A DNA stretch of 64,000 nucleotides from Rhynchospora pubera (lineage: Eukaryota > Streptophyta > Magnoliopsida > Poales > Cyperaceae), in contig CM051460.1 of assembly GCA_028095005.1 (NCBI GenBank), positions 289,060,653-289,124,652 of the forward strand. Reading direction: 5' to 3'. The notes below the pieces were generated by a model. The model searched no databases, was not told the DNA's origin, and saw only the letters and a list, made by a program, of their open reading frames with translations. Position 1 is the stretch's first letter. Each line of letters begins with the position of its first letter. Of the stretch, positions 37,661 through 49,058 are shown piece by piece. The position numbers and the translations under genes were made by a program.

Positions 37661-37863
37661 GGGAGAGTATCCTCTGGATGGTTGTATTCAACCATCCAGT
37701 GGACGTCTTTCGATCCGAGCCGTCCGATTTAATCTCAACGGTTAGATCTTTTCGAGCCTATCAATTCAGGTATCATGCACGGGGCATTTATAGCCATTGA
37801 GATTAAATCAGACGGCTGAGATCGAAAACCATCCATGGATGGCCATCCAGAGGATGCAGTTCC
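37661..37863. mobile_element. Mutator-like MITE with 10-bp target-site duplication, copy 1
   Basis: A 203-bp element flanked by cctcactccc at 37651-37660 and 37864-37873. The ends are inverted (tcctctggatgg near the left, ccatccagagga near the right), with inner inverted blocks aatctcaacgg and gagattaaatcagacgg. The 9-11-bp duplication fits Mutator-like elements. Its core, ctatcaattcaggtatcatg then cacggggc, is shared with the element at 50204-50395. Confidence 0.85.
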
Positions 37864-37965
37864 CCTCACTCCCCACTTCCAACTCCCATCCTCCAAAACC
37901 ATTACCGTTAATAATTAACGTGAAACGATGAAACCAGAGCCGAAAGAGGTAACACCTTATAAATA

Positions 37966-38144
37966 CACGTGTCAGAATATTAGTCCTAGTACATGCTGTT
38001 TCCTGTCTCACTCCGCGCATCATCAAATCTGGAATCTTTATCGGATGCTTAGCATGATGCCACCAATCGAACTGCCACCCGACACCGTTTGAACTCATAC
38101 GTGTCAATCTCTCCTCGCTCTAATACCACTCAGAGGGACACGTG
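37966..38144 (+). promoter_or_regulatory. Two G-box/ABRE elements upstream of the Ninja-type gene
   Basis: CACGTG occurs at 37966-37971 (acacgtgtc context) and at 38139-38144 (gacacgtgcc context), about 335 and 160 bp before the ATG. G-boxes with ACGT cores are bound by bZIP and bHLH/MYC factors in abscisic-acid and jasmonate responses. This would fit a Ninja/AFP-type repressor under feedback control. The functional link is inference. Confidence 0.5.
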
Positions 38145-38300
38145 CCAACCGGAGAACTGACGACTAGACTCATCTCGGGTTTCGGAGTATCCAAAGCAAC
38201 CCAGTGTTGTACGTACCCTTTTACGAATCAGCCCCCGTTACTGCTAAAATTTAATCTTTAAATGCTGAGACAGCGTCGGGTGTAGTGTGATTGTTTAGAG

Positions 38301-41300
38301 ATGGCGCCTGAAGAAGAGATACGCATACCCGATCCGAACCAGTCGGAAGCGGATGCGGATCTTGACCTGACGCTCTCGCTCTCTGTTGGGGATTCAACAC
38401 TGAAGAGGGAGTCGTCGGTACCAGAAACAGGTACCCACATTGCAAAAGTGAGAAACGCTGAGACAGTGCACAACCTTGGTTGTGGTGCAATAGAATTTAT
38501 AACTTTTCATGCAAAGGTGAAGGAGGAGGAGTTAGCCTCTGGTGGGAGTGGTTCTGGTGTTCAGTCTGAAGATAGTGGATCCATTAAAGGTATGAAACTA
38601 TGAATTAATATAGCATATTTCTCTGTACCAGATTTTTGTTGATTGTTACTTGTTAGTTTATGGTGGGTTTTCTTGCATTTCCACTCAGTATAAGTTACTG
38701 TCTTATATATTGACATGTATTTTGTTATTTGTTGCACCTTAATTTGTTTTTTATGCGTGATCGGACTTCATCATGCACATACAGGTGTAATTTTCCAGCT
38801 TTTTTTTTTCTGTTGACTCAGGTATTAGTCACAGTTAGTAGTATTTTTGTGTAAAATACACTATTAAGTATTAAATATCTTTTCTTAAAAATTCAAAACA
38901 GGCTTCATATTTTATTTTGAATAAGACGTTCAAACATTATGTTATCTTTTCCTTTGCTTTTTTTTTTTTTTTGACAAATATAAGAATATTTGTGTAAATG
39001 TATAGTCTTCTTTTGGGCTGACAACATATATAAACTCTGCTCAAATTTTGGGAACTGTTTGTCACAGTAACTTTAAATGTTACCTTACGTGCTTTGAGAA
39101 ACATAGGTATGATCATGAAATTATTTAAACATGAAAGTGGCGCGAAGCCCCGAAGGATCCGACAATACAAATTTGTCTGATACTTGGCTTTAATTAATGT
39201 TAAAAATGTGTCTTAATATTAGATAAAACGTATATTGTTTGAACATAAAATTGTTTTGAACTTGCAAATTGGAAACAGTGTTTGTTAGAATGAATCGAAA
39301 AGATGCCCCAAATGTAGTACCAAAATTGTAATCGTGGTCCAAAGTGCAGATTGAGATTTCTGGTTGTTATTTTAAAGGATTTTCAACATATAATAAAGAT
39401 GGCACGAAACATATGCATTAATGATGTCTTCTGGTCGGGTCTATGCATTATATGTGCAATGCATGAACTTCAATTAGCCCCATATTAGATAGCAATGCAT
39501 AGAATGCTTGTAGTATTTGTATAAAATTTTCTTCCATAAATATAGATTTAATAACACAATATGCTAGTTGGAATAAAATTAGAAACAAATTTTATATATA
39601 ACATTATTTTAAAATTTAAGTAATTGGAGAGTCATCGGAATTAAATGACAATGAAATAACATCTAGAACATATAATAATAAAAGCATATATCCTTAACAC
39701 TTTGCAGTTTTGCATATCTGCATTGTACAAATGTGACTCATTTAGTCATTTCAATCGATTCGAATTCAACATGTAAACAATGTACGCAATTAAACTTTCT
39801 AAATATAATAATTAAGAGGAGCCATGTGTTTGCGGTTGGCTTCAATGCGAGAATGATCTTAAGGCGAAATAACTGAGACATTATAATCCAAGTGGCAATA
39901 TTCTTGCTTATCTGATTTTGTGGATTATTGCACATTGCAAATGATAGAATTAATGCGACTATCTGGCATGCTCTTTGTCAATTTGGTTTAATGCCTAGTT
40001 TGGGAATAAGCACTAAGCTCGTTGCTTTTTGGTGCAGGTTGTTATGGTTCATGACTTTATTCAGGTCTGGTATCATGTTAGTTGATTAAGAGTTGAACAC
40101 ATTTTTATGTCATAACTCTTGTTGAAAAGATTGGGCTGTCATGTTACATTTTTGTTAGGTAATTTGACTTGAGTTGTAAGCGGATCAAGGCCTACATGGT
40201 TTGCATCTTGACCTGATCATCAATTTTTTTCAAAAAAGATTAGTTTGCATTTACTTGTGATTTATTTGCATCAGTTCGGGTTCTGATAGATACACCTCAT
40301 AATGATCCTAGTAATGGTGCTTGAAGAGTCCTTCCCCCCCTTTTCTTTAAGTCCATTACGCAAAGAGCTTACTTATGCATCAGGATAAATTTAAAAGGAA
40401 CTGAAAAAGGTAGTACATTTTTTTAACGAAAATTTAAGATTGCACAAATCAATCAGATCATATCCAAGCATTAACGCAATCAATTAACAGACAATACCGA
40501 TATCATTACGAGGATTATCGCATCGAGTTTCCTAATATTTTTAAAGAATATCTTGTTTTGCTCCTTTCAAATCATCCAATAAAAAGCCAACAACAAGGCA
40601 TCCCATGCACTGGCTCTTTCTTTTGCTGACGGGTTCGCTCTATATATTGGCCATCAAACCTTGTTGCGTGGTGTTTAAATGGAAGTTCCAACAAAGGTTC
40701 GAATGTGAAATAAGACAAACTAGAAGATGTGATCTTTGGTCTCTAGTGTACAGAAATTGCTGACGTGTGGAAAGCGTCAATTTCCCTCGAGTTTCTTTAT
40801 TTTTTCCCAATTTTGTCTTGGAAGAAGAGGCTCGGAGCACTGAGCCACTGACGTCGCACAATTGTCTGTTTTGTCATCACAAAATTGTTGCATTTTGTGT
40901 AAGACAGAGCTTCCAAATCATGCAACCAGCCAACAGCAAAGCCTCCTGTGCACTGGCTCTTTCCTAGGCTGACTGATAGCTCTATTGGCCAGCCAATATT
41001 GTTGCATGATTTCAAAGTTGCGGTTTCTAAAAGGAGCAGAAGTTGCCGCAAAACTTGAATGCGAAAGAAGATGAACTGGAGATGTGCTTTTGGGTCTCTA
41101 CCGTCTGATTATTTTTTGGTATGCATCAATTGCTTCCCACCTCTTTTCCAAATTTATCTGGGAAGAGCCTCGGAGCAATGATGTCACACTATTTTGTTTT
41201 TTCATCACGATACAGTTGCATTTTGAAAAGGCATGGCAATATATTATTGAAAGCGGTGCAACTGATGGGGTCACTCCGGGTGTTAGATATGTGCATTATG

Positions 41301-42356
41301 CAATAATTGATCGTCACTAAGTCCTACCACTTTTGCCTGACATTTATCCTGCTTCAAAATTAGCATTGCAGTTTGATTTGCATGGTGAAATAAATTAAAT
41401 CCATTTTATTAGGAGGGAATGGAGCACAGATTCTTGTCCAAAAATCAACCTTAAATTTTCTGACAGAAAGTATTTACCGTCTATTGCTTAATTAGTTGGT
41501 TTGTTGTCGGTTAAACTTTGGATGAATATTTTGTTGCTGTTGTTATGCTGGTTTTGATTTTATTTCAGTTGCTGGTTATGAATTTAATACAGGTTAGGGG
41601 GTTCAAAAGTTCAAGGATAGATTACTACACTTTTTTCAGCTGAAGGATGGTCATGTTTGCATTTTTTTTTTGCAACTGATGACAACCTCCTAAGGAAGCC
41701 AAATGATACTGAAGCCGTGCCCCTTAAAAAAAGTTTTGGTTTTTAGAGTTTATTTTTTCGAGGAAGTTCAGATAGATCTCATAATAGTTTTCACAGAATG
41801 GTTGTTTTTAACAGAGTCCGATGGGGGTTAAGTTGAGTTAAACCCAGCTGAACCTGGTAATTACTGAAAGAGTTATGAATATACTGGCTGCTGTCTGTCA
41901 TATTAATTCTGTAGCATCCTAGATGTAAAGTTCGTATCTAGGAACCAGGAAAATTAATGATAATTGTTTTCATATGTTTCAAAAAATATAGCTTAACTAT
42001 TATTTGTATGTCTCTTTGTCATTCTAGCAGGACCCGAGACCGACACCAAGCCTGCTGGTACCTTACTTGAGAAGTACAAAATTACTCCGCACCTCTCAAT
42101 CCCCTGTATTCCATGCTGCACCAAGGCTGACAACACCAGCACAGAAAACATGGCATGTGTCACTGTGAGGGGTACTGAACCAGGCACCCGAACAATAAAG
42201 GGTTTCCTTTACCAGGTCTCAATCATAGCTGATGTTATTATCATCTGCAGTTGCCATCACCGCTGGTTTTCTCCCCGCGAGTTCGTGGAGCATGCAGGAT
42301 TTACCGATGCTGAGAACCCGCTAAGGCAGATTGTTGTACTTCCTCCTCCTCGTTGA
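38301..42356 (+). CDS. EAR-motif Ninja/AFP-type TIFY-binding-domain protein, two exons
   Basis: Exons 38301-38589 and 42031-42356 (GT-AG, phase 1) join to 204 aa. Residues 21-27 are LDLTLSL, an LxLxL EAR motif that in this family recruits TOPLESS co-repressors. Residues ~135-204 match the C-terminal Ninja/AFP (Tify-domain-binding) domain: VTVRGTEPGTRTIKGFLY, then a Cys/His stretch ICSCHHRWFSPREFVEHAG and PLRQIVVLP. In the family this domain contacts JAZ/TIFY repressors or ABI5-type bZIPs, acting as a nuclear adaptor in jasmonate or abscisic-acid signalling. The protein is shorter than typical Ninja proteins, and the middle nuclear-localisation region is not obvious. The 3.4-kb intron holds a ~340-bp tandem duplication. 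An in-frame acceptor 3 bp upstream (42028) is possible. The exact subfamily is unproven. Confidence 0.75.
40565..41235. repeat. Diverged ~340-bp tandem duplication in the Ninja-type gene intron
   Basis: Units ~40565-40905 and ~40911-41235 share ordered blocks: caaatcat, gccaaca-caa-gc, tgcactggctctttc, a tctattggcca segment, ggtctcta, ggaagag-ctcggagca, and a catcac segment followed by gttgcattttg. Divergence is substantial, with several small indels. There is no coding frame across both units. Confidence 0.8.
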
Positions 42357-42919
42357 TGTGGTTGGTGCTTTTCTTTTTCTTTAATTAACAGAGATTGTGG
42401 CATAGCAAACTGATGAGAAGCATTCTCTGTAAGCCCCCAAAATACATAAATTGGGCAGATTGTGGTGTTATAGTTACCTTACTTTTAATGGTTAATTGAT
42501 CTGTGAAGAAACTTAAATTAATTATCGCTTATTGCTAGTTAACAATATTGTGTAATTAAACTTATGGTAAAAAAGGAAAAAAAAATAGTGTTTATAAATA
42601 GAATTCAGTAAGAATATTTTTACCCTTTTCTATTTTGAATTAAAGGTCGCGGTTGTAAAAAATTATGTGGAGCCTCTTGCAGTAAATCGACTTGCATATA
42701 TGATACCTGAAGTTCCAAGTTCCAACTAGACGTGTTTTTTTTTTTATTTGCACTAGACGTGTTAATTTCCTCTTTCAGTGACCGAATTTTTCAGGTCATT
42801 AAATCTTTTGCGGATATTGATTATTAATAGATAGTTCCTTAGAAGTCGAATAGATTAAAATTTGTGAAATCATGTAAAAACAAATCTATTTTAGTTAAAC
42901 CATTCAATTTTTCAAACTA
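42357..42919. other. 3' flank of the Ninja-type gene
   Basis: Presumed 3' UTR followed by AT-rich spacer. Nothing further is recognisable before the Helitron terminus at 42920. Confidence 0.5.
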
Positions 42920-42947
42920 CTAGTGGTGGCGTCGCGCGTTGCGCGAC
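42920..42947 (-). mobile_element. Helitron 3' terminus
   Basis: On the minus strand the sequence reads GTCGCGC-AAC-GCGCGAC (a perfect 7-bp stem, 42947-42931), then GCCACCA, then CTAG at 42923-42920, followed by T. A short GC-rich hairpin 5-12 nt before a terminal CTRR, inserted before T, is the diagnostic 3' end of Helitrons. The element body therefore extends to higher coordinates. I could not place its 5' TC end, so its length is unknown. Confidence 0.75.
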
Positions 42948-45900
42948 CTATCTTTAGTAATATAATATTTATTACCAAACGATTAATATATATATATCGT
43001 AAATCTGATTATATCTATTCTAATACTTGATCATGTCAGTATCTCAATTACATTACAGCTACTCAATAAAACCGTAAGCAATTTGCAAATGAAAACTTGA
43101 TTCACTTTACTTTAATTACATAAACATTTTGAATTTAATTATTACACATTTGAATATGGTAATCCAAGCAAAAAATTTAAAAATCAATTGGTACTGTGAA
43201 ATTACACAAACTGGTTACATAAACATCAATTGGTACTATGTAATAATAAAAGAGTGAGCATAGCTACTCTGATTACACAAAAAGAAATTGTTATTTAAAA
43301 ATCCAAGCATAGGTACAGATAGTAAACATCTTAAACAAAAAAAAAATCCTATGAAAACAAAGTGAAAGCATCATATGTAGGAAGTGCAATTATTAATTTA
43401 AGCTTCAACTATATTAATTTATTAATTACCTGAAGAAAGAAACCACATAGCATAATAGACCATCAACTGTAAACCTGAAGAAGAAAGAAACCACTATATT
43501 CATCTCACCGTGGAAATGTGCTTAAGGATCTAACAAAATTATATTAATCTTACCGGTTAACAAAATTATATTCATCTCAAATGGCTTAAGGATCTAACTA
43601 ATGGAAGCAAACTTTCTGTGCCTAATTAACAAAAGTTATAATCCTATCTCAAAATCGAAGCTCACACCATGAGCACAATAACCTATACAAATACCAGCTA
43701 TCTGATAACGACCCCCAAATTCGGAGCAAGAAATCAAAAACTGAAAAAGAAGTTTGTTGCAAATTTTGTAACAGATAAGCATACGATTCAGATATGAAAC
43801 AAACAATCAATCAGCAAAAAAAAAGAAAAAAGCAGAATCAGTAATAATTAGAGATATTTGAAAATCTGGCCTAAATGACACTCAAATCAACCTTTTATTC
43901 TCTGTGTGGTCTCTTTTCCATCCACTCAATGAAATAACTTGCAAAATCGAACAAAAAAAAAGTCAATGAAATCGATGGCTTAAAACCTGCAAGGACAATT
44001 GGAGAGCACACAGAAATCGCACCATATGAGAAGCTGGTACCATCTGCAGGGGAATAGTATCCCATTCCATAGGTTGCCATTGGTCCACATCTCATTTGTC
44101 TTCTATCTTTCAAGAACCAAGCCAATACATAACCAAACGGTAAATAATCATTATATCTGATTTGCACATTCATCCTGCTCCTAACACATATGCGGGTGCT
44201 TCTTTTTATTATAACATTCAAATTTTATTATTTATGGCAATACCCTTGAGAAAGAGAGCATGAGAAACTCAACATTTATATTCATTTATTATTATTAGAA
44301 AGAGAGCATGAAAAACTCAACATCTATTTTATCAACATGACTTGTTACACAAACTGATAGAAAGAAACCTTCTCTCTTTATATGCATCTCTAATAAATAA
44401 CACGGAAAACATAAAGCCAAATGACGCATGTAACATAAGAAGGGATATTAATTGATGTAAAATAGAGAAGAGAGATATGTAGCATAACATAAACCCATAA
44501 AGTAACATAAGAAGGGATATTAATTGATGTAAAATAGCGAGGAGAGATATGTAGCATAACATAAACCCATAAATTCAGTATTGTTTTCTCTTACAATCCA
44601 CACTTGCTCAGTCAAGCTTAGATAATTATAGAATGAAACACATACCTCAGTGCGAAGTGGCTCTTCTCACCACCATAGGCAAAATATTTTCCATCAAGCT
44701 TTGAGTTGTACATCTAGATCAATTTCTCAGTTGCTTTGTTTCAAATCCATCCGTTCTCCATAGCTTTGTCATCCTCATATTTTATAACAACCTAAACATG
44801 AAATATAAAATTCTGCTCACCAATTAAGTTTAACCAACAACTTACTGGTTGCATCTTATATTGTGGCTGAAAGACAATATCTCGTGGCATAGACATAGAT
44901 AGATACTACATGTAAGTAAATTATGCAAGAAGCAATGGCAGAGGCAGAGGCTACAACGGCCTTTGCTCCCCCTGGGTATGAAATTGGGTTTAATTTTTAA
45001 AATAATTTTCATAAAATTGTGTATCAGCCTTCTCCATGAAGTTTCTCATAAAAAAATCTATATTAATTGGTGAGATATTTGTTTTGATATTTTTTTTTGC
45101 ATAATGAGCTCATGTAGGAGCAACATGCACGAACCAGAACGGCAGCTCTAAGGACATCCAAGTTAGAAATTTCAGTTACATTTGTTGAACTCACAAAACA
45201 CAATAAAATTTTAGTTTAGTTTATTCATTTAACTCAGAAAAAAAAAATTAATATTACATAAGACTTTGCATGTTGTTATTTTTCATACTTGCGTAATTGA
45301 ATACAAAAAAAAAATGGTTTACCTAAAGTTTCTTAAATGCTTCCAGCAGCAGGGGTTGGACAATTTTTTTCCCACAGCTCCAACAAAGCCTGTAATGAAG
45401 AGAAAAACAAAAGCGATGAGCACAAAATCAAAATTGAAAACTGACAACATAAGTTTACAAACTTACACAGAGACAAAATCAGAGAAAGAAAACAGAACTA
45501 CAAAAGAGGGGTAAATTCACCAAGAACAGAAGCAAAACGGAGAGGCAAAAAGAAAAGGAAAGGAAGAGAGAGACTGAAGAGCCATTCGCATAAAAGGCAA
45601 GTTTACCCTAACAAAAGCAAAATACTCGCACTCAAAGTCAATTAGAGGAGATGGTCTTATATACAGACTCATCCTTGCTGTTGAACCTGCACATAGAAGT
45701 AATTAGGACAAAAATTGCATTCGTAACAGTATCTCTAAACCTACTTTCAAAATTGGCTTAGATTTTATACTGATCACAATGACAATCAATTGAGAAGTGA
45801 TTGTCAACCGATCTCCATGAAATCTGTCTATCAAATTACAATCAATTGACAAAAAAAACACAAAAACCTCTTCTGTCTCCCAAGGACTTGAAGCATATGG

Positions 45901-46615
45901 AGAGAAATAAAATACACATTTAAAATACTATATAGAAGATTTTCCTTGTTTCGCATTCTGAACTGCCTTTTTAGCAACCTTTCCTAACTGAAATTGCTAT
46001 ATATGGTACGATATACCTCATCTGCAGTTCTCTTGAAAGATCCTAAGCACAAATGCACACAAAAGCACATACCATCGGATCACCAGTCCTTTCTCCTGAG
46101 ATGAAAATTGAAACAAAATAATGAATTAATGATTTGTTCGAAAGTTCCAAATACTAACTAATTGAAAAACAAAGAAAAAGAATGGAATCAACATCGCTTC
46201 ATTTGCAGGAACTGTACACTTGTATCGAACATGTGAAGTTCTCGATGAAACAAAGAATAAATTAAGTTGAAATAAGGCACCTCAGAAATAAAATTGTTAC
46301 TCTAGTCAGAAGTTCCGAACTGAAAAATATTGGATATGAATTTGGACGAAGAAAAAAAAAAGAAACCTCAGGAAACATCAAAAGAAGTTGAGAAACCCTT
46401 CAATGCTCTGGATGTTCTCTCTTTCTCCATGGCCTCTTCAGTTAATTTTGATGCTTCACCAACACTCTATTTTATTTCTTGCTTAGCCTCCCATTGCCAC
46501 TGATAGAAAAAAGAAAGGCGAGAGAGAGAAATCAATCAACTGAAAAGGTAATCGACGGCAGTACCTATCAAGGGTTTGTGTGTGTGAGAGAGAAATGAGT
46601 AAAATCGGCACTCAC
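42948..46615. other. Putative Helitron body, unassigned
   Basis: About 3.7 kb of mostly AT-rich DNA with no Rep/helicase signature, so any Helitron here is non-autonomous. Minus-strand stretches look like decayed exons: 43895-44221 has an open run including GPMATYGMGYYSPADGT, and ~44640-44700 reads LDGKYFAYGGEKSHFALR. I do not recognise either family. They could be captured host-gene fragments. Functional expression is not supported. Confidence 0.4.
44430..44573. repeat. Two 72-bp tandem repeats
   Basis: Units 44430-44501 and 44502-44573 both begin gtaacataagaagggatatt and end aacataaacccataaa. They differ at two bases (gag/gcg and aag/gag within the middle). The pair is young and lies within the putative Helitron body. 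Confidence 0.95.
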
Positions 46616-46900
46616 CTGAAAGAGGAAGAGCGCATGATTCCATGATTGCAGATCGGGCTACAAGGCTAAGTCAGAGATCGCCGGGAGCAAGCGTCGAAAG
46701 AACGAAGCGGTTTCCTTCTCTCACTCCTCGGGAATGGCACTGGCTTGAGAAAGGGAATAGAGAACGCACGGGGGGAGAGGGTACGATGGGGAAAGAGAAT
46801 ATTCGCAGAATAAACCAACACCATACCATCTAAGCCGTGCGATCTCACCGAACGTAAACAAATGACCAGGATCCTGTTACTGTTCCAACAACTGTTCGGC
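46616..46900 (-). other. GC-richer, exon-like block of unknown nature
   Basis: Compared with its AT-rich surroundings this block is GC-rich. On the minus strand it ends at a consensus-like donor (CTTTCAG then GTGAGTG, exon edge 46616). An open stretch reads through 46666-46926 without a family match. It could be the first exon or leader of a non-coding or captured transcript reading leftward into the Helitron-associated region. No protein function can be assigned. Confidence 0.35.
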
Positions 46901-46992
46901 CACAGTTGTTTCGGAGGCTGATTCAATTCTCCGCATTAATATATGTTTGGATGGATTTAATAGTGCCTCAAATAATTTTTCAAATAGCGAAC

Positions 46993-47150
46993 ATTTGATA
47001 AACATTTATTCAAACTATGTGTGCTCTATATATATATAATTACTAGTCATGCAAAATATTGTTCTTGCCGACTGAAATTATTTAGTGTTAGCGGAGAAAT
47101 CAGAAAAACGTGTTAACAGCGGTTTATGACAAGAACAGGGGATGCATCAC
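46993..47150. repeat. Segment duplicated at 51237-51393, copy 1
   Basis: Shares tgataaacatttattcaaac at its start with the copy at 51241, then tatgt-tgc, tactgttcttgc-like, gaaatta-ttcagt-tta, gaga-a-cagaaaa and gacaagagcagg-like blocks in the same order. About 155 bp with moderate divergence. The two copies bracket the F-box gene. Confidence 0.8.
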
Positions 47151-47882
47151 GTCCTTGTATTTGGATCGACTCTCAACTTCATTAGTGGTGAGTATACTTA
47201 GGTGTTTGCTTCTAAAAGGATAGTTCGATCAAATCTTGTTGGGATCGTACTTCGCATTATTAAAGATTTCAGGAAATTCTTTTTACAATTGGTTAGCACA
47301 AATTCATATACAATGAAGGTAAATGTCTCTGAAAAAAGATAGGGGCTTGACCCTATTTTTTCTTAAAAAAAGAAAAAAGTCTCTGCAAAATTGAGGCCCT
47401 CGCTGATCATCAAAAAAATCAACCAATTTTTTGTCCCTGAAATTCTCACAAATCATCGATTCGAACAAAAGTGACGCTGAACCAAATGATTTCAAATTGT
47501 ACGCATAGACACCTAATTAAATATTAACAATAATATTGTCGCTATATATTGAATATTTCGACAATGTCAATTTAAAGGACTTCGGGGACAGTCTAATTTG
47601 CAACGCTGACGGGTTGTCGATATGTAAATTGTCATAGCTAAAAGTATATCGTCATAGTACTGATCTCTCTAAATATAAATTGGATCAGTACTGTCAACAA
47701 AAGAAAATTACAAGTTCATCATATAAAGAAAAATTCGATAATTTTATCTAATTATATAGTTTTACTATATTTAAAAGCATCGGATAATGTATTTTTAGAA
47801 TCAAATTAAGGTATCTTAATTATTTGAGACACACAGTAATTAATCAAAGGTATCTTAATTAGCACAAAACCCTAATAGCCCC

Positions 47883-47890
47883 TATAAATA
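47883..47890 (+). promoter_or_regulatory. TATA box of the F-box gene
   Basis: TATAAATA lies 110 bp upstream of the ATG at 48000 in an otherwise untranslated stretch. That is a plausible distance for a core promoter with a leader of about 80 nt. Confidence 0.6.
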
Positions 47891-47999
47891 GGAAAGGAAC
47901 GAGCCTGCATTTACCAGAAAAACCAAAAAAGCACCGGCAGCAACTTCTCTCACAACTTCACTCTTCACAAAACAATCTAATTAAAAAGAATCAAACAGC

Positions 48000-49058
48000 A
48001 TGTCGTGGTCAGAGCTCCTACCAGAATTACTGGCTGTCATTGCCAGGAAATTGGTCGAGCCGGGGGACTACGTGCGCTTCCGTTTTGTCTGCTCCAGCTG
48101 GCGCTCTGCCACGAATTCTCTATGTATTCCTCCCTTCGTGAAGATTCCATGGTTGATCCTTCCCTCAGATCCCTCCTCCTCCTTCCGCAACCTCTACTCC
48201 TACTCCGAAGACCGCTTCTATGGATTCCAACTCCCTGATTGCGCACATGGCAGCAATATCATCCACGGTTCTACCAGCGGCTGGTTGCTCGTTTCAAGAG
48301 GTGATTGGAACCTCTACCTGATCAATCCTTTTAGTCCCAATTCCTTCACGTCTGAAAATCGGTTGGGCTCTATTTGTGCCAGCAATGTTCGTTACAGGAG
48401 TTGGGACCTCTCCCCTTCTATAATTGTAACGACGAGTTATAAAGACTATAGAGACCCTAAATTCAAGAACATAACTTACTATGACGGTTACTTTTACGTA
48501 GTTTGGGAAAAAGAACGACATATATTAATCTGTAACGACAGACTCCATATGGTGGCGTTGATTTATCCCCCTTCCGAAGTCAGAGATAAAATTTTCACAG
48601 CCGACTTGGCTGTATCTAATGATGAGTTGTTTTTCTTAGTTAGACTCCAAGGGTGCAACTTGCCATATTCTCATATATTTTGGATGGATCGTCATGAAGT
48701 CGCAACTGGGAAGGAGTGGACGGAGGTGACAGGCATCGGGTACCGTGCCATATTCGTTGATTATCTCCATTGTTTCTTGGTTGAAGCTGGCGAGGCTACA
48801 GGACTGACGAAAAACTGCATATACTCGGTGATTTCTAAACCTTCGAGTGACAATCCTACTATGAAAAGTTTCTACATTCAACAGTTCAATTTTGATGATA
48901 AGAGCTGTCAAATTGTTGAACGAAAATTGAGCCAATATGAGATTGGTGACTCAACCTGTACCTCTGAACCTTCTTGGTTTATGCCTTGTCTTGAAAGTAA
49001 AAATACTAGAAGAGAGAACGACCTCGTCCCTAGATGGGGAGTCACGACTTTTTGTTAG
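48000..49058 (+). CDS. F-box protein with DUF295 (KIB1/SKIP23-like) domain, single exon
   Basis: Intronless 352-aa frame. Residues ~3-45 form the F-box (WSELLPELLAVIARKLVEPGDY, then VRFRFVCSSWRSAT), which in the family binds the SKP1/ASK adaptor of SCF ubiquitin ligases. Residues ~70-320 resemble the DUF295 beta-propeller-like region (STSGWLLVSRG, LYLINPFSPNSF, FTADLAVSNDELFFLVRLQG, GIGYRAIFVD). The substrate is unknown. The start was chosen because it is the first ATG after the TATA box and precedes the F-box by two residues. The frame is intact, so it is probably functional. It sits alone between two copies of a ~155-bp repeat, which hints at a past local duplication of this locus. Closely related members of this large family cannot be told apart here. 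Confidence 0.9.
   Translation: MSWSELLPELLAVIARKLVEPGDYVRFRFVCSSWRSATNSLCIPPFVKIPWLILPSDPSSSFRNLYSYSEDRFYGFQLPDCAHGSNIIHGSTSGWLLVSRGDWNLYLINPFSPNSFTSENRLGSICASNVRYRSWDLSPSIIVTTSYKDYRDPKFKNITYYDGYFYVVWEKERHILICNDRLHMVALIYPPSEVRDKIFTADLAVSNDELFFLVRLQGCNLPYSHIFWMDRHEVATGKEWTEVTGIGYRAIFVDYLHCFLVEAGEATGLTKNCIYSVISKPSSDNPTMKSFYIQQFNFDDKSCQIVERKLSQYEIGDSTCTSEPSWFMPCLESKNTRRENDLVPRWGVTTFC

Noticed and set aside
41816..41861. Possible extra exon of the Ninja-type gene (acceptor-like aacag, donor-like gtaatt)
   Set aside because: In the required phase it reads into a TAA, and the two annotated exons already join in frame. It may be a relic exon.
43895..44221. A 108-codon minus-strand frame as a protein-coding gene
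   Set aside because: No family recognised, no supported start, and it lies in a putative Helitron body. It was described only as a possible captured fragment.
46940..46965. Candidate Helitron 5' end (minus-strand A then TCCATCC...)
   Set aside because: Only the two-base TC rule is met; without a second copy the 5' end cannot be fixed.
48005..48935. Overlapping frames on both strands of the F-box gene
   Set aside because: Shadows of the 352-codon frame, which alone has F-box and DUF295 signatures.
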